Part shown: positions 8,044 to 16,861 of the stretch, in pieces
How positions within the stretch are numbered: position 1 is the first letter of the stretch
Layout: every line of letters starts with the position of its first letter
Assembly (NCBI GenBank): GCA_035465395.1
Contig: DATHRK010000046.1
Coordinates: forward strand, 1-64,000
From: DATHRK01 sp035465395
Lineage (GTDB): Bacteria; Gemmatimonadota; Gemmatimonadetes; Longimicrobiales; RSA9
Direction: 5' to 3'
DNA length: 64,000 bases
Made by a program: the position numbers and the translations under genes
Notes under the pieces: generated by a model
What the model was told of the DNA's origin: nothing
The model's database searches: none
Seen by the model: only the letters and a program-made list of their open reading frames with translations

Positions 8044-10794
8044 TCAACCGCCCAGGGCGAACGCCAGCCGGGCGTAGTAGAAGCCTCCGTTGATCCCGAA
8101 CTGCGTGACCCGGCGGCTGAACGGGAAGTTGCCGTCGCTGATGTTGGCGGCCTTCTCGTGCTCGTCGGGGAAGGTGTTGAAGATGTTGTTGGCGCCCACC
8201 TCGAACCGGACGCCGTCGCGCACGTCGACGCCGATGTCGGCGTCCAGGAGCACCTTCGCTCCGAAGTCCTCGTCGTTGTCCGGGTTGGTGGGCCGATAGA
8301 GCACCTCTCCGAAGTAGTTGCCCCGCAAGCCGAGGCTGAGGCCACCGCGGCTCCACCGGGCCGACAGCGTCGCGTTCTCGTTAGGCAGCGCCGTCTCCAG
8401 CCGGTTGCGCTCCTCGCGGTTGAACAGGACGGTCGCGATGGCGTCGGTGCTGCCCGCGGTGAAACGGTCGGCGATCGACTGCGGCACGTTGATGCTCGTC
8501 ACCTCGGTGTCGGTGATGTTGAAGGACCCGGTGAGGTTCAGCGTGCCGCCGCTCCAGTCGGTGAAGTAGTTCAGCACCACGTCCACGCCGAACGTCTCGG
8601 TGTCCACCGCGTTCGCGAAGAACTGCGCCTGGGAAACGCCGAGCGACGCGAACGGCGCGAGGATGTCCTCCACGTCCGCTCCGATGTCGGCGTCGCCCGT
8701 GGAGAAGCGGCTGGACAGCACGACCCGGTCGTCGATCGTGACGAAGTACACGTCACCCGTCACGGAGAAGTTCGTCGCGGGACGCCAGGTCAGGCCACCC
8801 GACAGGTTGATCGATGTCTCCTCCTGGAGGTCCGGGACCCCGAACGCACGCGTGACCGGGTCGCGGTTGTTGCCGGTCAGCACGCGCGCCGGCACGAGCT
8901 CGTTCGTTCCCGGGTCGATCACGAACTGCGTGCTCACGTTGTTGAACCAGATCTGGTTCAGCGACGGCGCGCGGAAGCCGTTGCTGACCGCCCCGCGCAC
9001 GGCGACGGCGTCGGACAGCTCCAGGCGCGCGGCGATCTTGCCCGAGAACGTCTCGCCGAAGTCGTTGAAGTTCTCGAACCGGCCACCGACGTCCACCAGG
9101 AAGCGGTCCGAGACCTGGGTCTCGAGGCCGAGATAAGCGGCGACGCTGTTGCGGTTGCGGTCGACCTCGTTGGAGGGCTGGAAGCCCGGGAAGACCTGCG
9201 AACCGGCCGCTTTGGGAGCGCCACTGGACGTCGTGTCGAAGTCGACGCCCGGCACGCTGCCACCGTTCCCCAGCGAGTAGGACTCGAACTGTCCGGCCTC
9301 GATCCGGTAGTTCTCCACGCGGAACTCGCCGCCCGCGACCAGGGACAACGAGCGGACGGCGCCGTCGGTGTCGATCACCCGCACGGCGTCCAGATTCCCG
9401 GTCGTTTCCCGGTAGGAGAGGTTGCCGGCGTCGAACGAGGTCGGGCTCGCCGCGCCCAGCGAGGCGTTGTTGGTGTTCTCGATGTTGAACTGGAACGCGT
9501 TCCGCCCGTGGGTGACGCTGAGGTCCATGTCCCACGCGCCTTTCCTGCCCCGCAAGCCGGCGGTGACGGCGCGGTCGTCGACGTCGGTGTGGATCTGCGG
9601 CAGGAATCCGTTGGGGTACAGCTCGAAGACGACGCGCTCCTCCTGGATCGGGCGACGGTAGAAGCCGGTCGCGACGCCGTCCCGGTGGGTGACCCCGCCG
9701 AACGTATAGAGCTCGGCGTCCTCCGAGAGCGGCAGCGAGCCGTTGAAGAAGGCGTGGCCGACCACCGCCTCGCCCTGCCCCGTCCTCATGCTCATCTCCT
9801 CGCGCGTGAGCCCGCGAGCGGCGAGCTCGGCGTCATCCTCGGCGCGGTCGGAGAAGAACAGCGGGCCCTGGAAGGGGTCGGAGCGGTTGGTCCGCTCGCG
9901 GTTCAGGAACTCGCCGGTGACGTTGAAGTATCCGCGCTCGCCCACCCGGAAACCGAAGTTGGCGTCCGCGAGGATCTCCTCGCCGTCGCCCTCACCCGTG
10001 ACGCCGCCCTGCACGTTCGCCAGGAAGTCGGCGGCCTGCTGGCGCAGCACGATGTTGATCACGCCGGCGATGGCGTCGGAGCCGTACTGCGACGCGGCGC
10101 CGTCGCGCAGCACCTCGATGCGCTCGACGGCCGCCTTGGGGATGGCGTTCAGATCCACCCCGACCGTGCCGCGACCGAAGGTCCCGTTGACGTGCGTGAG
10201 GGCGCTGTGGTGCCTCCGCTTGCCGTTGATCAGCACCAGGACCTGGTCGGGGCCGAGCCCGCGCAGGCTCGCCGGATCGACGTGGTCGGTGCCGTCCGCG
10301 ATGGTCTGCTTCGAGGCGTTGAAGGACGGCACGATGTCACGGATCACCTGCGCCAGCTCGGTGTGCGGCGAGGCCTGGATCTCGGTCGCCGTCACGATGT
10401 CGACCGGCACCGTCGTCTCGAGCGCCGAGCGCTGCGTGCGTGCGCCGGTCGCGACGATCTCGTCGAGCGGCAGCGCGCCGACATCCAGCGCGAAGTCGAC
10501 CGTCTGCGTGGCTCCCGCGGCGAGCTGGACGCTCCGCTCGGCGGGGGCGTAGCCGATGAACTGGGCCTGGACGGTGTACGTCCCCGCGGGGACGTTGATC
10601 GTGTAGCTGCCGTCCCTGCCGGTCAGGACCCCGCGCGCCGTCCCCACGACGAACACCTGGGCGCCGGCCAGAGGCTGCTGGTTCGCGGAGTCGACGACCC
10701 GTCCCGAAACCGTCGCCTCCTGCGCGAGGGCGGGAACGGGGATCGCCAGCAGGGCGAAGAGCGTGATCAGGGGGTTTGCGGACGTCCGCTTCAC
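8044..10794 (-). CDS. TonB-dependent outer-membrane receptor with carboxypeptidase-regulatory-like domain
   Basis: A 916-residue outer-membrane importer. Signal peptide residues 1-25 (core LITLFALLAIPVPALAQ) precede a carboxypeptidase-regulatory-like beta-sandwich at ~27-110 (VSGRVVDSANQQPLAGAQV). The plug domain spans ~125-245 and includes VLVLINGKRRH and VERIEVLRDGAASQYGSDAI, diagnostic of TonB receptors. The rest is a large beta-barrel with repeated strands (FNDFGETFSGKIAARLELSD). The N-terminal domain is typical of Bacteroidota and Gemmatimonadota receptors. The GTG start at 10794 has AAGGAGG upstream. Substrate is unclear; plugs of this type occur in siderophore, copper and glycan receptors. 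No SusD partner is adjacent. Confidence 0.9.
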   Translation of the reverse strand: MKRTSANPLITLFALLAIPVPALAQEATVSGRVVDSANQQPLAGAQVFVVGTARGVLTGRDGSYTINVPAGTYTVQAQFIGYAPAERSVQLAAGATQTVDFALDVGALPLDEIVATGARTQRSALETTVPVDIVTATEIQASPHTELAQVIRDIVPSFNASKQTIADGTDHVDPASLRGLGPDQVLVLINGKRRHHSALTHVNGTFGRGTVGVDLNAIPKAAVERIEVLRDGAASQYGSDAIAGVINIVLRQQAADFLANVQGGVTGEGDGEEILADANFGFRVGERGYFNVTGEFLNRERTNRSDPFQGPLFFSDRAEDDAELAARGLTREEMSMRTGQGEAVVGHAFFNGSLPLSEDAELYTFGGVTHRDGVATGFYRRPIQEERVVFELYPNGFLPQIHTDVDDRAVTAGLRGRKGAWDMDLSVTHGRNAFQFNIENTNNASLGAASPTSFDAGNLSYRETTGNLDAVRVIDTDGAVRSLSLVAGGEFRVENYRIEAGQFESYSLGNGGSVPGVDFDTTSSGAPKAAGSQVFPGFQPSNEVDRNRNSVAAYLGLETQVSDRFLVDVGGRFENFNDFGETFSGKIAARLELSDAVAVRGAVSNGFRAPSLNQIWFNNVSTQFVIDPGTNELVPARVLTGNNRDPVTRAFGVPDLQEETSINLSGGLTWRPATNFSVTGDVYFVTIDDRVVLSSRFSTGDADIGADVEDILAPFASLGVSQAQFFANAVDTETFGVDVVLNYFTDWSGGTLNLTGSFNITDTEVTSINVPQSIADRFTAGSTDAIATVLFNREERNRLETALPNENATLSARWSRGGLSLGLRGNYFGEVLYRPTNPDNDEDFGAKVLLDADIGVDVRDGVRFEVGANNIFNTFPDEHEKAANISDGNFPFSRRVTQFGINGGFYYARLAFALGG

Positions 10795-10914
10795 GAGCCA
10801 CCTCCTTGCTCGGGCCTCCAGCTCCCACGCTGCCCCGGACGGGCGGAGTTTGGGAACGCGAGTCTGCCGGGACCGGGCGGCTGGTGGGCCGACCGGTCCC
10901 ACTGGGGTGCTCAG

Positions 10915-13185
10915 CTATCGGGCGGGATGGGGCCCCACAACCCGTAGAGGGCCCACCGTGTGCGTTCCATGCTCGGCCCGAGAGCCGCTTGCGTCAACCG
11001 CGAGCGCGCCGTCGTGGTACGCGAACAGCGGATTCACCTCCAGCGACGCGAGTTCCGGATGCGCGGTCAGACAGCGCCCCAGCGCGCTCGCCGCGGCGGC
11101 GACCGCGCCCAGGTCGACGGCGGCCGATCCATGCCCTCCGAAGAGCAGGGGTGCCAGCCGCAGCCCGCCGAGCAGGCGACGTACGAGCGCTTCGGTGACC
11201 ACCCCGTCGGCCGGGAGAGGGTGCGTGGCGGCGTCGTCCAGCAGCTCGACCTCGGTGCCGCCGAACCCGAGCGTGAGGACCGGGCCGTACCCGGGCTCTC
11301 GCCGCGCGCCGACCAGGAGTTGGGCGCTCGGCGCGGGCAGTTGCGGTGCGACCAGGGCGCCGTCGATGCCCGCCGTGAGGCCCCGCTCGGCCATGTACCG
11401 CTCGGCCGCCGCCCTGCACTCCCGGAACGCCCGCGCGAGATCCTCGGCTCCTCGGACGCCGAGCCGCACCGCCCCGGCCGCCGTGCGGTGGGGGAGGCCC
11501 GTCGAGACGATCTTCAACACGTGGGGCGCGTCGACGCCGTCCAGGGACCGGATCGCCGCCTCGTCGGCGCAGAAGATGGCCGCGTCGAAGGGCATGTCGA
11601 ACGCCGCCAGAAAGGCCCGGGCCTCTACCTCGGACAGGATCGCCCCGGCCATCTCCGGGGCTTCGGCCGTACCGCTACCGGCGTGCGCGTCGGGTCGCCG
11701 GATCCCCCCAGCCGATGGCCCTCCCCGGGCGGGAGGCCTGTTCCACACTGCTTCCACCGCCCGGACCGCCACGTCCAGAGAGCCGACCACGGGCACCCCG
11801 AGTTCCCCGAGTCTGCGCAGCGGTGCAGGCGCGTGCTGGGCGTAAAGCGAGTGCATGACCAGCGGGATGGACCTCGCTTCGGCGGCTCGCGCGATGCGCT
11901 CGACGGCCCGGAGCTCGGCGTCGAGGAGGTCGCTGGAGAAGCGCAGCGCGTAGCCCCCAGGCAAACCCGCGACGATCAGCGTCGAGCATCCCGGATCCTC
12001 CAGCGCCCGCTCGATCGCCGCGGCGAGCAATCCGGGATCGCGGTCGGCCGCGCCCGCCACGTCGATGGGGTTGCCCGTCGCGGCGGCCGGGCCGAGCATG
12101 TCGCGCAGCGCAGAACGGGTGTCGGCGCTCAGCCGCGCGAGCGGCACGCCCGCCGCGCCGAGGGCGTCGGCGGCGAGCGTCCCGTGGCCGCCGCCGTCGG
12201 AGAGCACGACGACGCCACCGCGGTCCACGCCGCCGGCGTCGGCTCCCGGCGTCCCCTCGTCGGCCCTCGCGCCCCCGGCAGCCGCGGCCCCTCGGCTCGG
12301 CGGTGCGAAGGCCAGCGCGGTGGCGACCGCGAGCAACTCGTCGGAACGCTCGACGACGGTGAGGCCGGCCTCGTGAGCGAAGGCGAGGAACACCTCGTAG
12401 GGGCCCGCGACCGCCCCGGTGTGGGAAAGCGCCGCAAGGCCGCCGCCGCGGGATCGGCCGCCCTTGAGCACGACGACCGGCTTGCGCCGCGCCACCGTCT
12501 CCGCCACGCGGAAGAACTCCGCCGCGTTCACGAACCCTTCCGCGTAGACCGCGATCGCGCGGGTGGGGCGGTGGCCGCCGAGGAACTCGAGCAGCTCATC
12601 GAACCGGACGTCGGCTTCGTTGCCCGGGCCCGCGTACACGGAGACTCCCAACGGGCCGGCGTCGGCCGTCGTCATGAGGTCGAGTGCGACGTTGCCCGAC
12701 TGGGACAGGATGCCGAGGGCACCGGGCGACAGGACCGGTCCGCCGACCAGCTGAAGGCGGTGGTGCGTGTTGACGATGCCGGACGTGTTCGGTCCGATGA
12801 CGCGAATGGCCGTGTCGAGCGCCGCCCGCGTGAGCTCCGCCTCGAGCGCCGCGCCCTCGGGGCCTGCCTCACGAAAGCCGACCGCCGGCACGACCGCCCC
12901 CGCGGCCCCCAGCTCGCCCAGGGCACGGACGATGTCGGGTACCGCCGGCGCCGGCCGCGCCACGTACGCCAGGTCCGGGGGCGCCGGCAGCGCGCGGATG
13001 TCCCTGAAAGCTTCCACGCCAAGGACGCTTTCGCCCCGGGGGTTCACAGCCAGAATGCGCCCTGCGTAGCCCGCCCGCTGCAGCGCCGCGATGACCTGAT
13101 GCCCCCTCTTGTGCGGGTCGGCGGAGGCGCCGACGATGGCGACGGAGCGCGGCTCGAAGACGCGTGAGAGGGGATGGGCGGACAT
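10915..13185 (-). CDS. ADP-forming acyl-CoA (acetyl-CoA) synthetase, alpha-beta fusion
   Basis: A 756-residue fused NDP-forming acyl-CoA synthetase. The order is an N-terminal CoA-binding Rossmann domain (VFEPRSVAIVGASADPHKRG), a succinyl-CoA ligase-like domain containing SHTGAVAG, whose His is the expected phosphorylated residue, and from ~residue 540 an ATP-grasp domain (LKIVSTGLPHRTAAGAVRLG, then LEVNPLFAYHDGALAVDA). The enzyme interconverts acyl-CoA with acid plus ATP. The ATG at 13185 begins MSAHPLSRVF, matching the family N-terminus. It sits 17 bases downstream of an enoyl-CoA hydratase gene, so both likely serve acyl-CoA catabolism. A ~50-residue Ala/Gly/Asp-rich insertion near residue 320 is unusual. 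Confidence 0.85.
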   Translation of the reverse strand: MSAHPLSRVFEPRSVAIVGASADPHKRGHQVIAALQRAGYAGRILAVNPRGESVLGVEAFRDIRALPAPPDLAYVARPAPAVPDIVRALGELGAAGAVVPAVGFREAGPEGAALEAELTRAALDTAIRVIGPNTSGIVNTHHRLQLVGGPVLSPGALGILSQSGNVALDLMTTADAGPLGVSVYAGPGNEADVRFDELLEFLGGHRPTRAIAVYAEGFVNAAEFFRVAETVARRKPVVVLKGGRSRGGGLAALSHTGAVAGPYEVFLAFAHEAGLTVVERSDELLAVATALAFAPPSRGAAAAGGARADEGTPGADAGGVDRGGVVVLSDGGGHGTLAADALGAAGVPLARLSADTRSALRDMLGPAAATGNPIDVAGAADRDPGLLAAAIERALEDPGCSTLIVAGLPGGYALRFSSDLLDAELRAVERIARAAEARSIPLVMHSLYAQHAPAPLRRLGELGVPVVGSLDVAVRAVEAVWNRPPARGGPSAGGIRRPDAHAGSGTAEAPEMAGAILSEVEARAFLAAFDMPFDAAIFCADEAAIRSLDGVDAPHVLKIVSTGLPHRTAAGAVRLGVRGAEDLARAFRECRAAAERYMAERGLTAGIDGALVAPQLPAPSAQLLVGARREPGYGPVLTLGFGGTEVELLDDAATHPLPADGVVTEALVRRLLGGLRLAPLLFGGHGSAAVDLGAVAAAASALGRCLTAHPELASLEVNPLFAYHDGALAVDASGSRAEHGTHTVGPLRVVGPHPAR

Positions 13186-13202
13186 GGCTCGGGCGGCGAT
13201 CG

Positions 13203-14003
13203 TCAGCGCCCCTGGTACTCCGGCTCCCGTCCCTCCGCGAGGGCGCGTACGCCTTCCACCCAATCCTGCGACGCCATGCAGTCGGCGAGCGCGGCGCGCT
13301 CGAACGCGAGCGCGGCGTCGCGGTCGGCCGCGGCCGCGCCCCGGAGAGCGCGCTTGGCGAGCCGCATGGAGATGGGCGCGTGCCGTGCGAGCGTGGCCGC
13401 GATCCGTTCGGCCTCCGCGACGACCGCGTCGGCCGTGTCCGCGTCGGCGTTCGCGAGCCCCATCCCGACGGCTTCGGCGCCGGAGAAGAAGCGCGCGGTG
13501 AGGACCAGGTCGGCCGCCCGGGCGAGTCCCACGCGGCGGGAGAGCGTGTGCGAGGCGCCTCCGCCGATGAAGGTGCCGAGCGCGACTTCGGGGAAGCGTA
13601 GCCGGGCAGCCGCGAGCACGACGATCAGATCACAGGACAGCGCCAGCTCGAGGCCCGCGCCCACCGCGGGGCCGTTGACGGCGGCGACGACGGGCTGGGG
13701 GAGCACCTGCAGGGCGCGGTTCGCGGCCTCTCCGGCGTCGAGATAGGCGCGGCGCTCTTCAGCCGACGGAGCACGCTCGCGGTACGCCTTCACGTCTGCA
13801 CCGGCGCAGAAGGCGCGGCCAGCACCTGTCAGGATGACCGCGCGCACCTTCGTGTCGTCGGCGATCGCCGCGAGCGATTCCGCCAGCGCCTGATACATGG
13901 GCAGGCTCACGGCGTTGAGCCGCTCGGGACGGTTGAGTACGAGCGTGCGCACGGGCCCGTTCGCACGCACCGTCAGGGGAGCGGCGCCTCCGGGGTCGAT
14001 CAT
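13203..14003 (-). CDS. Enoyl-CoA hydratase/isomerase family protein
   Basis: A 266-residue crotonase-fold enzyme. LVLNRPERLNAVSLPMYQAL and VILTGAGRAFCAGADVKAY form the CoA-binding and first oxyanion-hole region. AAVNGPAVGAGLELALSCDL gives the second, and PEVALGTFIGGGASHTLSR contains the position usually holding a catalytic glutamate (the E of FPEVALG). This glutamate fits a hydratase, or a related isomerase. It probably acts in fatty-acid or aromatic-acid beta-oxidation together with the acyl-CoA synthetase encoded 17 bases downstream. The ATG at 14003 gives the family's usual length. Confidence 0.85.
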   Translation of the reverse strand: MIDPGGAAPLTVRANGPVRTLVLNRPERLNAVSLPMYQALAESLAAIADDTKVRAVILTGAGRAFCAGADVKAYRERAPSAEERRAYLDAGEAANRALQVLPQPVVAAVNGPAVGAGLELALSCDLIVVLAAARLRFPEVALGTFIGGGASHTLSRRVGLARAADLVLTARFFSGAEAVGMGLANADADTADAVVAEAERIAATLARHAPISMRLAKRALRGAAAADRDAALAFERAALADCMASQDWVEGVRALAEGREPEYQGR

Positions 14004-14087
14004 CGGACCGGCCTCGGGGGCGGCCGAGCCGTCCGGCCGGAAGTCATCGCGGCCCGGGCCGCACCCCGCGCCGCGCCGGGCGCGGCT

Positions 14088-15287
14088 TCAACCCCCGGCC
14101 GAGATCGGCACGAAGTAGCGCCGATCGTCCCACGTCAGAGTGAGCCGTCCGCCGCCGGCGTCGCCCTCGACGCCGATGGTGAAACGCTCCACCGGGTTCG
14201 GCACGGGCTCCTGCTCGAGGCTCGTGCGCGCGAAGTCCTGCGCTTCGTCGTAGGCGGTGCCCCACTGCCCGGTCTGTGAGTTCACGATCAGCGTTCCGCC
14301 ATCTTCGGAAAACAGCGTCCAGAGCGTATACTCGCCGGCAGGAATCGCGACGTCGCCCAGCACGATATCCGCCGACGTGCTGAACGTCGTCGCCGCGTTG
14401 GCCCCGGTCCTCCAGACCTCGCCGAACGGGACCAGACCACCCCACACCTCGCGGCCTCGGACCGCCGGCTGGGAGTAGGCGATCTCCAGATCGGCCCCCG
14501 CCACCGTTCCGCTCGCGGTGTCCGCCGGCGACGGCACGCCGATGCCCGTGCCCGCCGCGTCGCGCGCAGCGAAATCGTCCGCCAGGGCGAGCACGTCGAG
14601 CGGCCCGTCGGCGGGCGCGATTTCGATGCGCATGGTCGTCTCTCGCCCGCTGACCCTGATCGTGCCGTCGGCCTCCCGAGAGACGAGCAGCGGGTTTCCG
14701 AAGTACAGCACGCCAACCGAGCCGTCGGCGCCGCGGACCAGCCCCGACCGGGTGGGCCCGTTCGCGAACGGGTTGATCAACGCCAGCGGCGCCTCCGCAG
14801 CCTGATCGGGCAACCGGTCGGCCGCCAGGGCCAGGAAGCTCGGCGGCGCAGGGGTGCGCGGGGGGACCGGCATGGCCGCCTCGGGCATGGCCATCGTCGT
14901 GCGGGTCGTGTCGACGCCGGAGACGGTTTCGATGTCCACGCTGTCGCCGCGAACCACGGCTTCGTAGGATCGATCGGGGCGCGCGCCGGCGTTGGTGCCG
15001 GGTACCGCAATGGTGCCCGAGAGCCGCGTGACGCTACCGTCTCCTCCGAGCTCCGCCGTGTAGGTGTGCACCTCGGTCATCGGAGCGCGCACGACGAGCG
15101 TGCCTTCGATGCGATCCGCCTCCCTCCGGAAGCGCTCGATCGCCATCGTGTCGGTCCCGAGCATCTCGACGTAAGTCTGGAGGGCCGCGTCTGCCTCCGC
15201 GCCCGCGTCGCTGGCCTGATCGGCGGGGGCGCAGGCCGCCGCAAGGGCGATGACCGATACGGCGGCGAAGCTGGGTGAGCCTTTCAT
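14088..15287 (-). CDS. DUF2911-domain lipoprotein
   Basis: A 399-residue exported protein. The N-terminus is a lipoprotein signal (SVIALAAACAPADQ, Cys at ~20), so it is probably anchored in a membrane. The C-terminal ~150 residues are a DUF2911 domain, with the hallmark AYSQPAVRGREVWGGLVPFG, EVWRTGANAATTFSTSADI, IPAGEYTLWTLF and FVPISAGG at the end. The preceding ~200 residues are a beta-rich region of unknown function. The ATG at 15287 has GGAGGA upstream. DUF2911 proteins are common in Bacteroidota and Gemmatimonadota; no biochemical role is known to me. Confidence 0.8.
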   Translation of the reverse strand: MKGSPSFAAVSVIALAAACAPADQASDAGAEADAALQTYVEMLGTDTMAIERFRREADRIEGTLVVRAPMTEVHTYTAELGGDGSVTRLSGTIAVPGTNAGARPDRSYEAVVRGDSVDIETVSGVDTTRTTMAMPEAAMPVPPRTPAPPSFLALAADRLPDQAAEAPLALINPFANGPTRSGLVRGADGSVGVLYFGNPLLVSREADGTIRVSGRETTMRIEIAPADGPLDVLALADDFAARDAAGTGIGVPSPADTASGTVAGADLEIAYSQPAVRGREVWGGLVPFGEVWRTGANAATTFSTSADIVLGDVAIPAGEYTLWTLFSEDGGTLIVNSQTGQWGTAYDEAQDFARTSLEQEPVPNPVERFTIGVEGDAGGGRLTLTWDDRRYFVPISAGG

Positions 15288-15379
15288 CGAGTCCTCCCGT
15301 GTTGGTCTCCCGACGGGCGAGCGTAGGCGCGACGGGGACCGGGTGCAAGCGGCTGGCACGGCGGGATCTCGCCCGCGCT

Positions 15380-16861
15380 CTACCTGACGATAAGCGGCGG
15401 AGCGGCCGCGCTGGCCGGGTCCCGTCTCGCCATGCCGGCCGGGTCGGCAAGCGCCGAGGGGTCGTCCAGCGCCGCGCGTGCGGCCTGGAGCTGGTCGGCC
15501 ACGGCCGATCGGCCGGTGCCGCCGATCACCTCGCGGCGCGCCATCGAGCGCTCGAGATCGAGTAGCGACGTGAGCGACAGGTCCGCGGCCCGCGGGTCGA
15601 TCCCCGCCAGCGCCCGGTCGTCCAGCTCCGCCAGCGTGCAGCCCTCCTCCTCCGCCAGGCGCACCAGCGCGCCGACCGCCTCGTGCGCATCGCGGAAGGG
15701 CAGACCTCGCTCCACCAGAGCGTCGGCTACGTCGGTGGCGAGCATCGCCGCGTCCACCGCCGCCGCGCACCGCTCCGGGGACATCGTCAGCGTCGCGACG
15801 GTGCCGGTGACGGCGGGCAGGACTTCGCTCATGGCGTCGAACGCTCGGAAGAGCGCGTCCTTGTCCTCCTGCAGATCCTTGTTGTAGCCGCTCGGCAGGC
15901 CCTTCAGCGTCGCGAGCAGTGCGGTGAGGTCGCCGATCGCCCGGCCCGCGCGCCCTCTCGCGAGCTCCAGGGCGTCGGGATTCCGCTTCTGCGGCATGAG
16001 CGAGGACCCGGTGGAGAAGCGCTCGGACAGGCGTACGAAGCCGAACTCCGCGGAAGCGTACGTGATAAGGTCCTCGGCGAGGCGCGACAGGTGCACCCCC
16101 ACCAGCGCCACCACGAAGAGCAGTTCGGCGACCCAGTCCCGGTCGCCGACGGCGTCGATGCTGTTCGGGGCGACGGTGCGGAAGCCGAGCGTCTCCTTCA
16201 GGAACACGCGGTCCACCGCGAAGCCGCTCCCCGCGACCGCGCCGGCGCCGAGGGGAAGCGAGGCGACCCGCTCCTCCGCGTCCGCCAGACGCTGGCGGTC
16301 GCGCGCGAGGGGCCAGAAGTGCGACAGGAACCAGTGCGCGGCGCTGACCGGCTGGGCACGTTGCAGGTGCGTGTAGGCGGGCATGGCCACCTCCTGCGTG
16401 CCCTCCGCCCGTTCGATCAGCGCTTCCTGGAGCTGCCGCAGTAGCCGATCCAGGCTGCGCGCGGCGCGAAGCGCCCAGAGGCGCCCATCGGTCGCGACGA
16501 GGTCGTTGCGTGAGCGCCCCGTGCGCAGCTTGCCGGCGAGCGGCCCCATCTCCTCGGCGAGCAGTCGCTCGACGAGCGTGTGGATGTCCTCGTCGGGGGC
16601 GGCGGCCCAGTCGGCTTCCGACCAGGAGCTCAGCCTGCCCCCGACCGCCGAGAGCCCTTCTCGCAGACGGCGGGCCTCGAGCTCCGACAGCACGCCGGCG
16701 CCCGCGAGGGCGCCTACCCAAGCCGCGCCGCAGCGCAGATCCTCCCGCCACAGGCGCCTGTCGATCGGCAGCGAGCGGTTCAGCCGGTCCAGCTCCGGCG
16801 CCGGACCCTCGCCGAAGCGGCCGCCCCACATCCGGTGCGGCGCGCCTTCCCGGCCGCTCAT
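15380..16861 (-). CDS. argH: Argininosuccinate lyase
   Basis: A 493-residue cytosolic enzyme that splits argininosuccinate into arginine and fumarate, the last step of arginine synthesis. MWGGRFGEGPAPELDRLNRS is the family N-terminus, TGRSRND the substrate-binding loop, THLQRAQPV another active-site strand, and GSSLMPQKRNPD the fumarase/aspartase superfamily signature with the catalytic serine loop. The start ATG overlaps the end of argG by four bases, so translation is coupled. It is the last gene of the arg unit. The C-terminus carries a ~15-residue Ala/Pro-rich tail beyond the usual family end. Confidence 0.95.
   Translation of the reverse strand: MSGREGAPHRMWGGRFGEGPAPELDRLNRSLPIDRRLWREDLRCGAAWVGALAGAGVLSELEARRLREGLSAVGGRLSSWSEADWAAAPDEDIHTLVERLLAEEMGPLAGKLRTGRSRNDLVATDGRLWALRAARSLDRLLRQLQEALIERAEGTQEVAMPAYTHLQRAQPVSAAHWFLSHFWPLARDRQRLADAEERVASLPLGAGAVAGSGFAVDRVFLKETLGFRTVAPNSIDAVGDRDWVAELLFVVALVGVHLSRLAEDLITYASAEFGFVRLSERFSTGSSLMPQKRNPDALELARGRAGRAIGDLTALLATLKGLPSGYNKDLQEDKDALFRAFDAMSEVLPAVTGTVATLTMSPERCAAAVDAAMLATDVADALVERGLPFRDAHEAVGALVRLAEEEGCTLAELDDRALAGIDPRAADLSLTSLLDLERSMARREVIGGTGRSAVADQLQAARAALDDPSALADPAGMARRDPASAAAPPLIVR

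Noticed and set aside
7720..10947. A very long open frame on the plus strand, over 1,000 codons, opposite the TonB receptor and AraC genes
   Set aside because: Its translation is rich in Arg, Val, Gly and Asp with no domain signature, as expected from the antisense of high-GC genes. The minus-strand frames hold clear domains.
10960..13167. Long plus-strand frame opposite the acyl-CoA synthetase gene
   Set aside because: Low-complexity Arg/Gly-rich product with no recognisable motif; the minus-strand gene has all family signatures.
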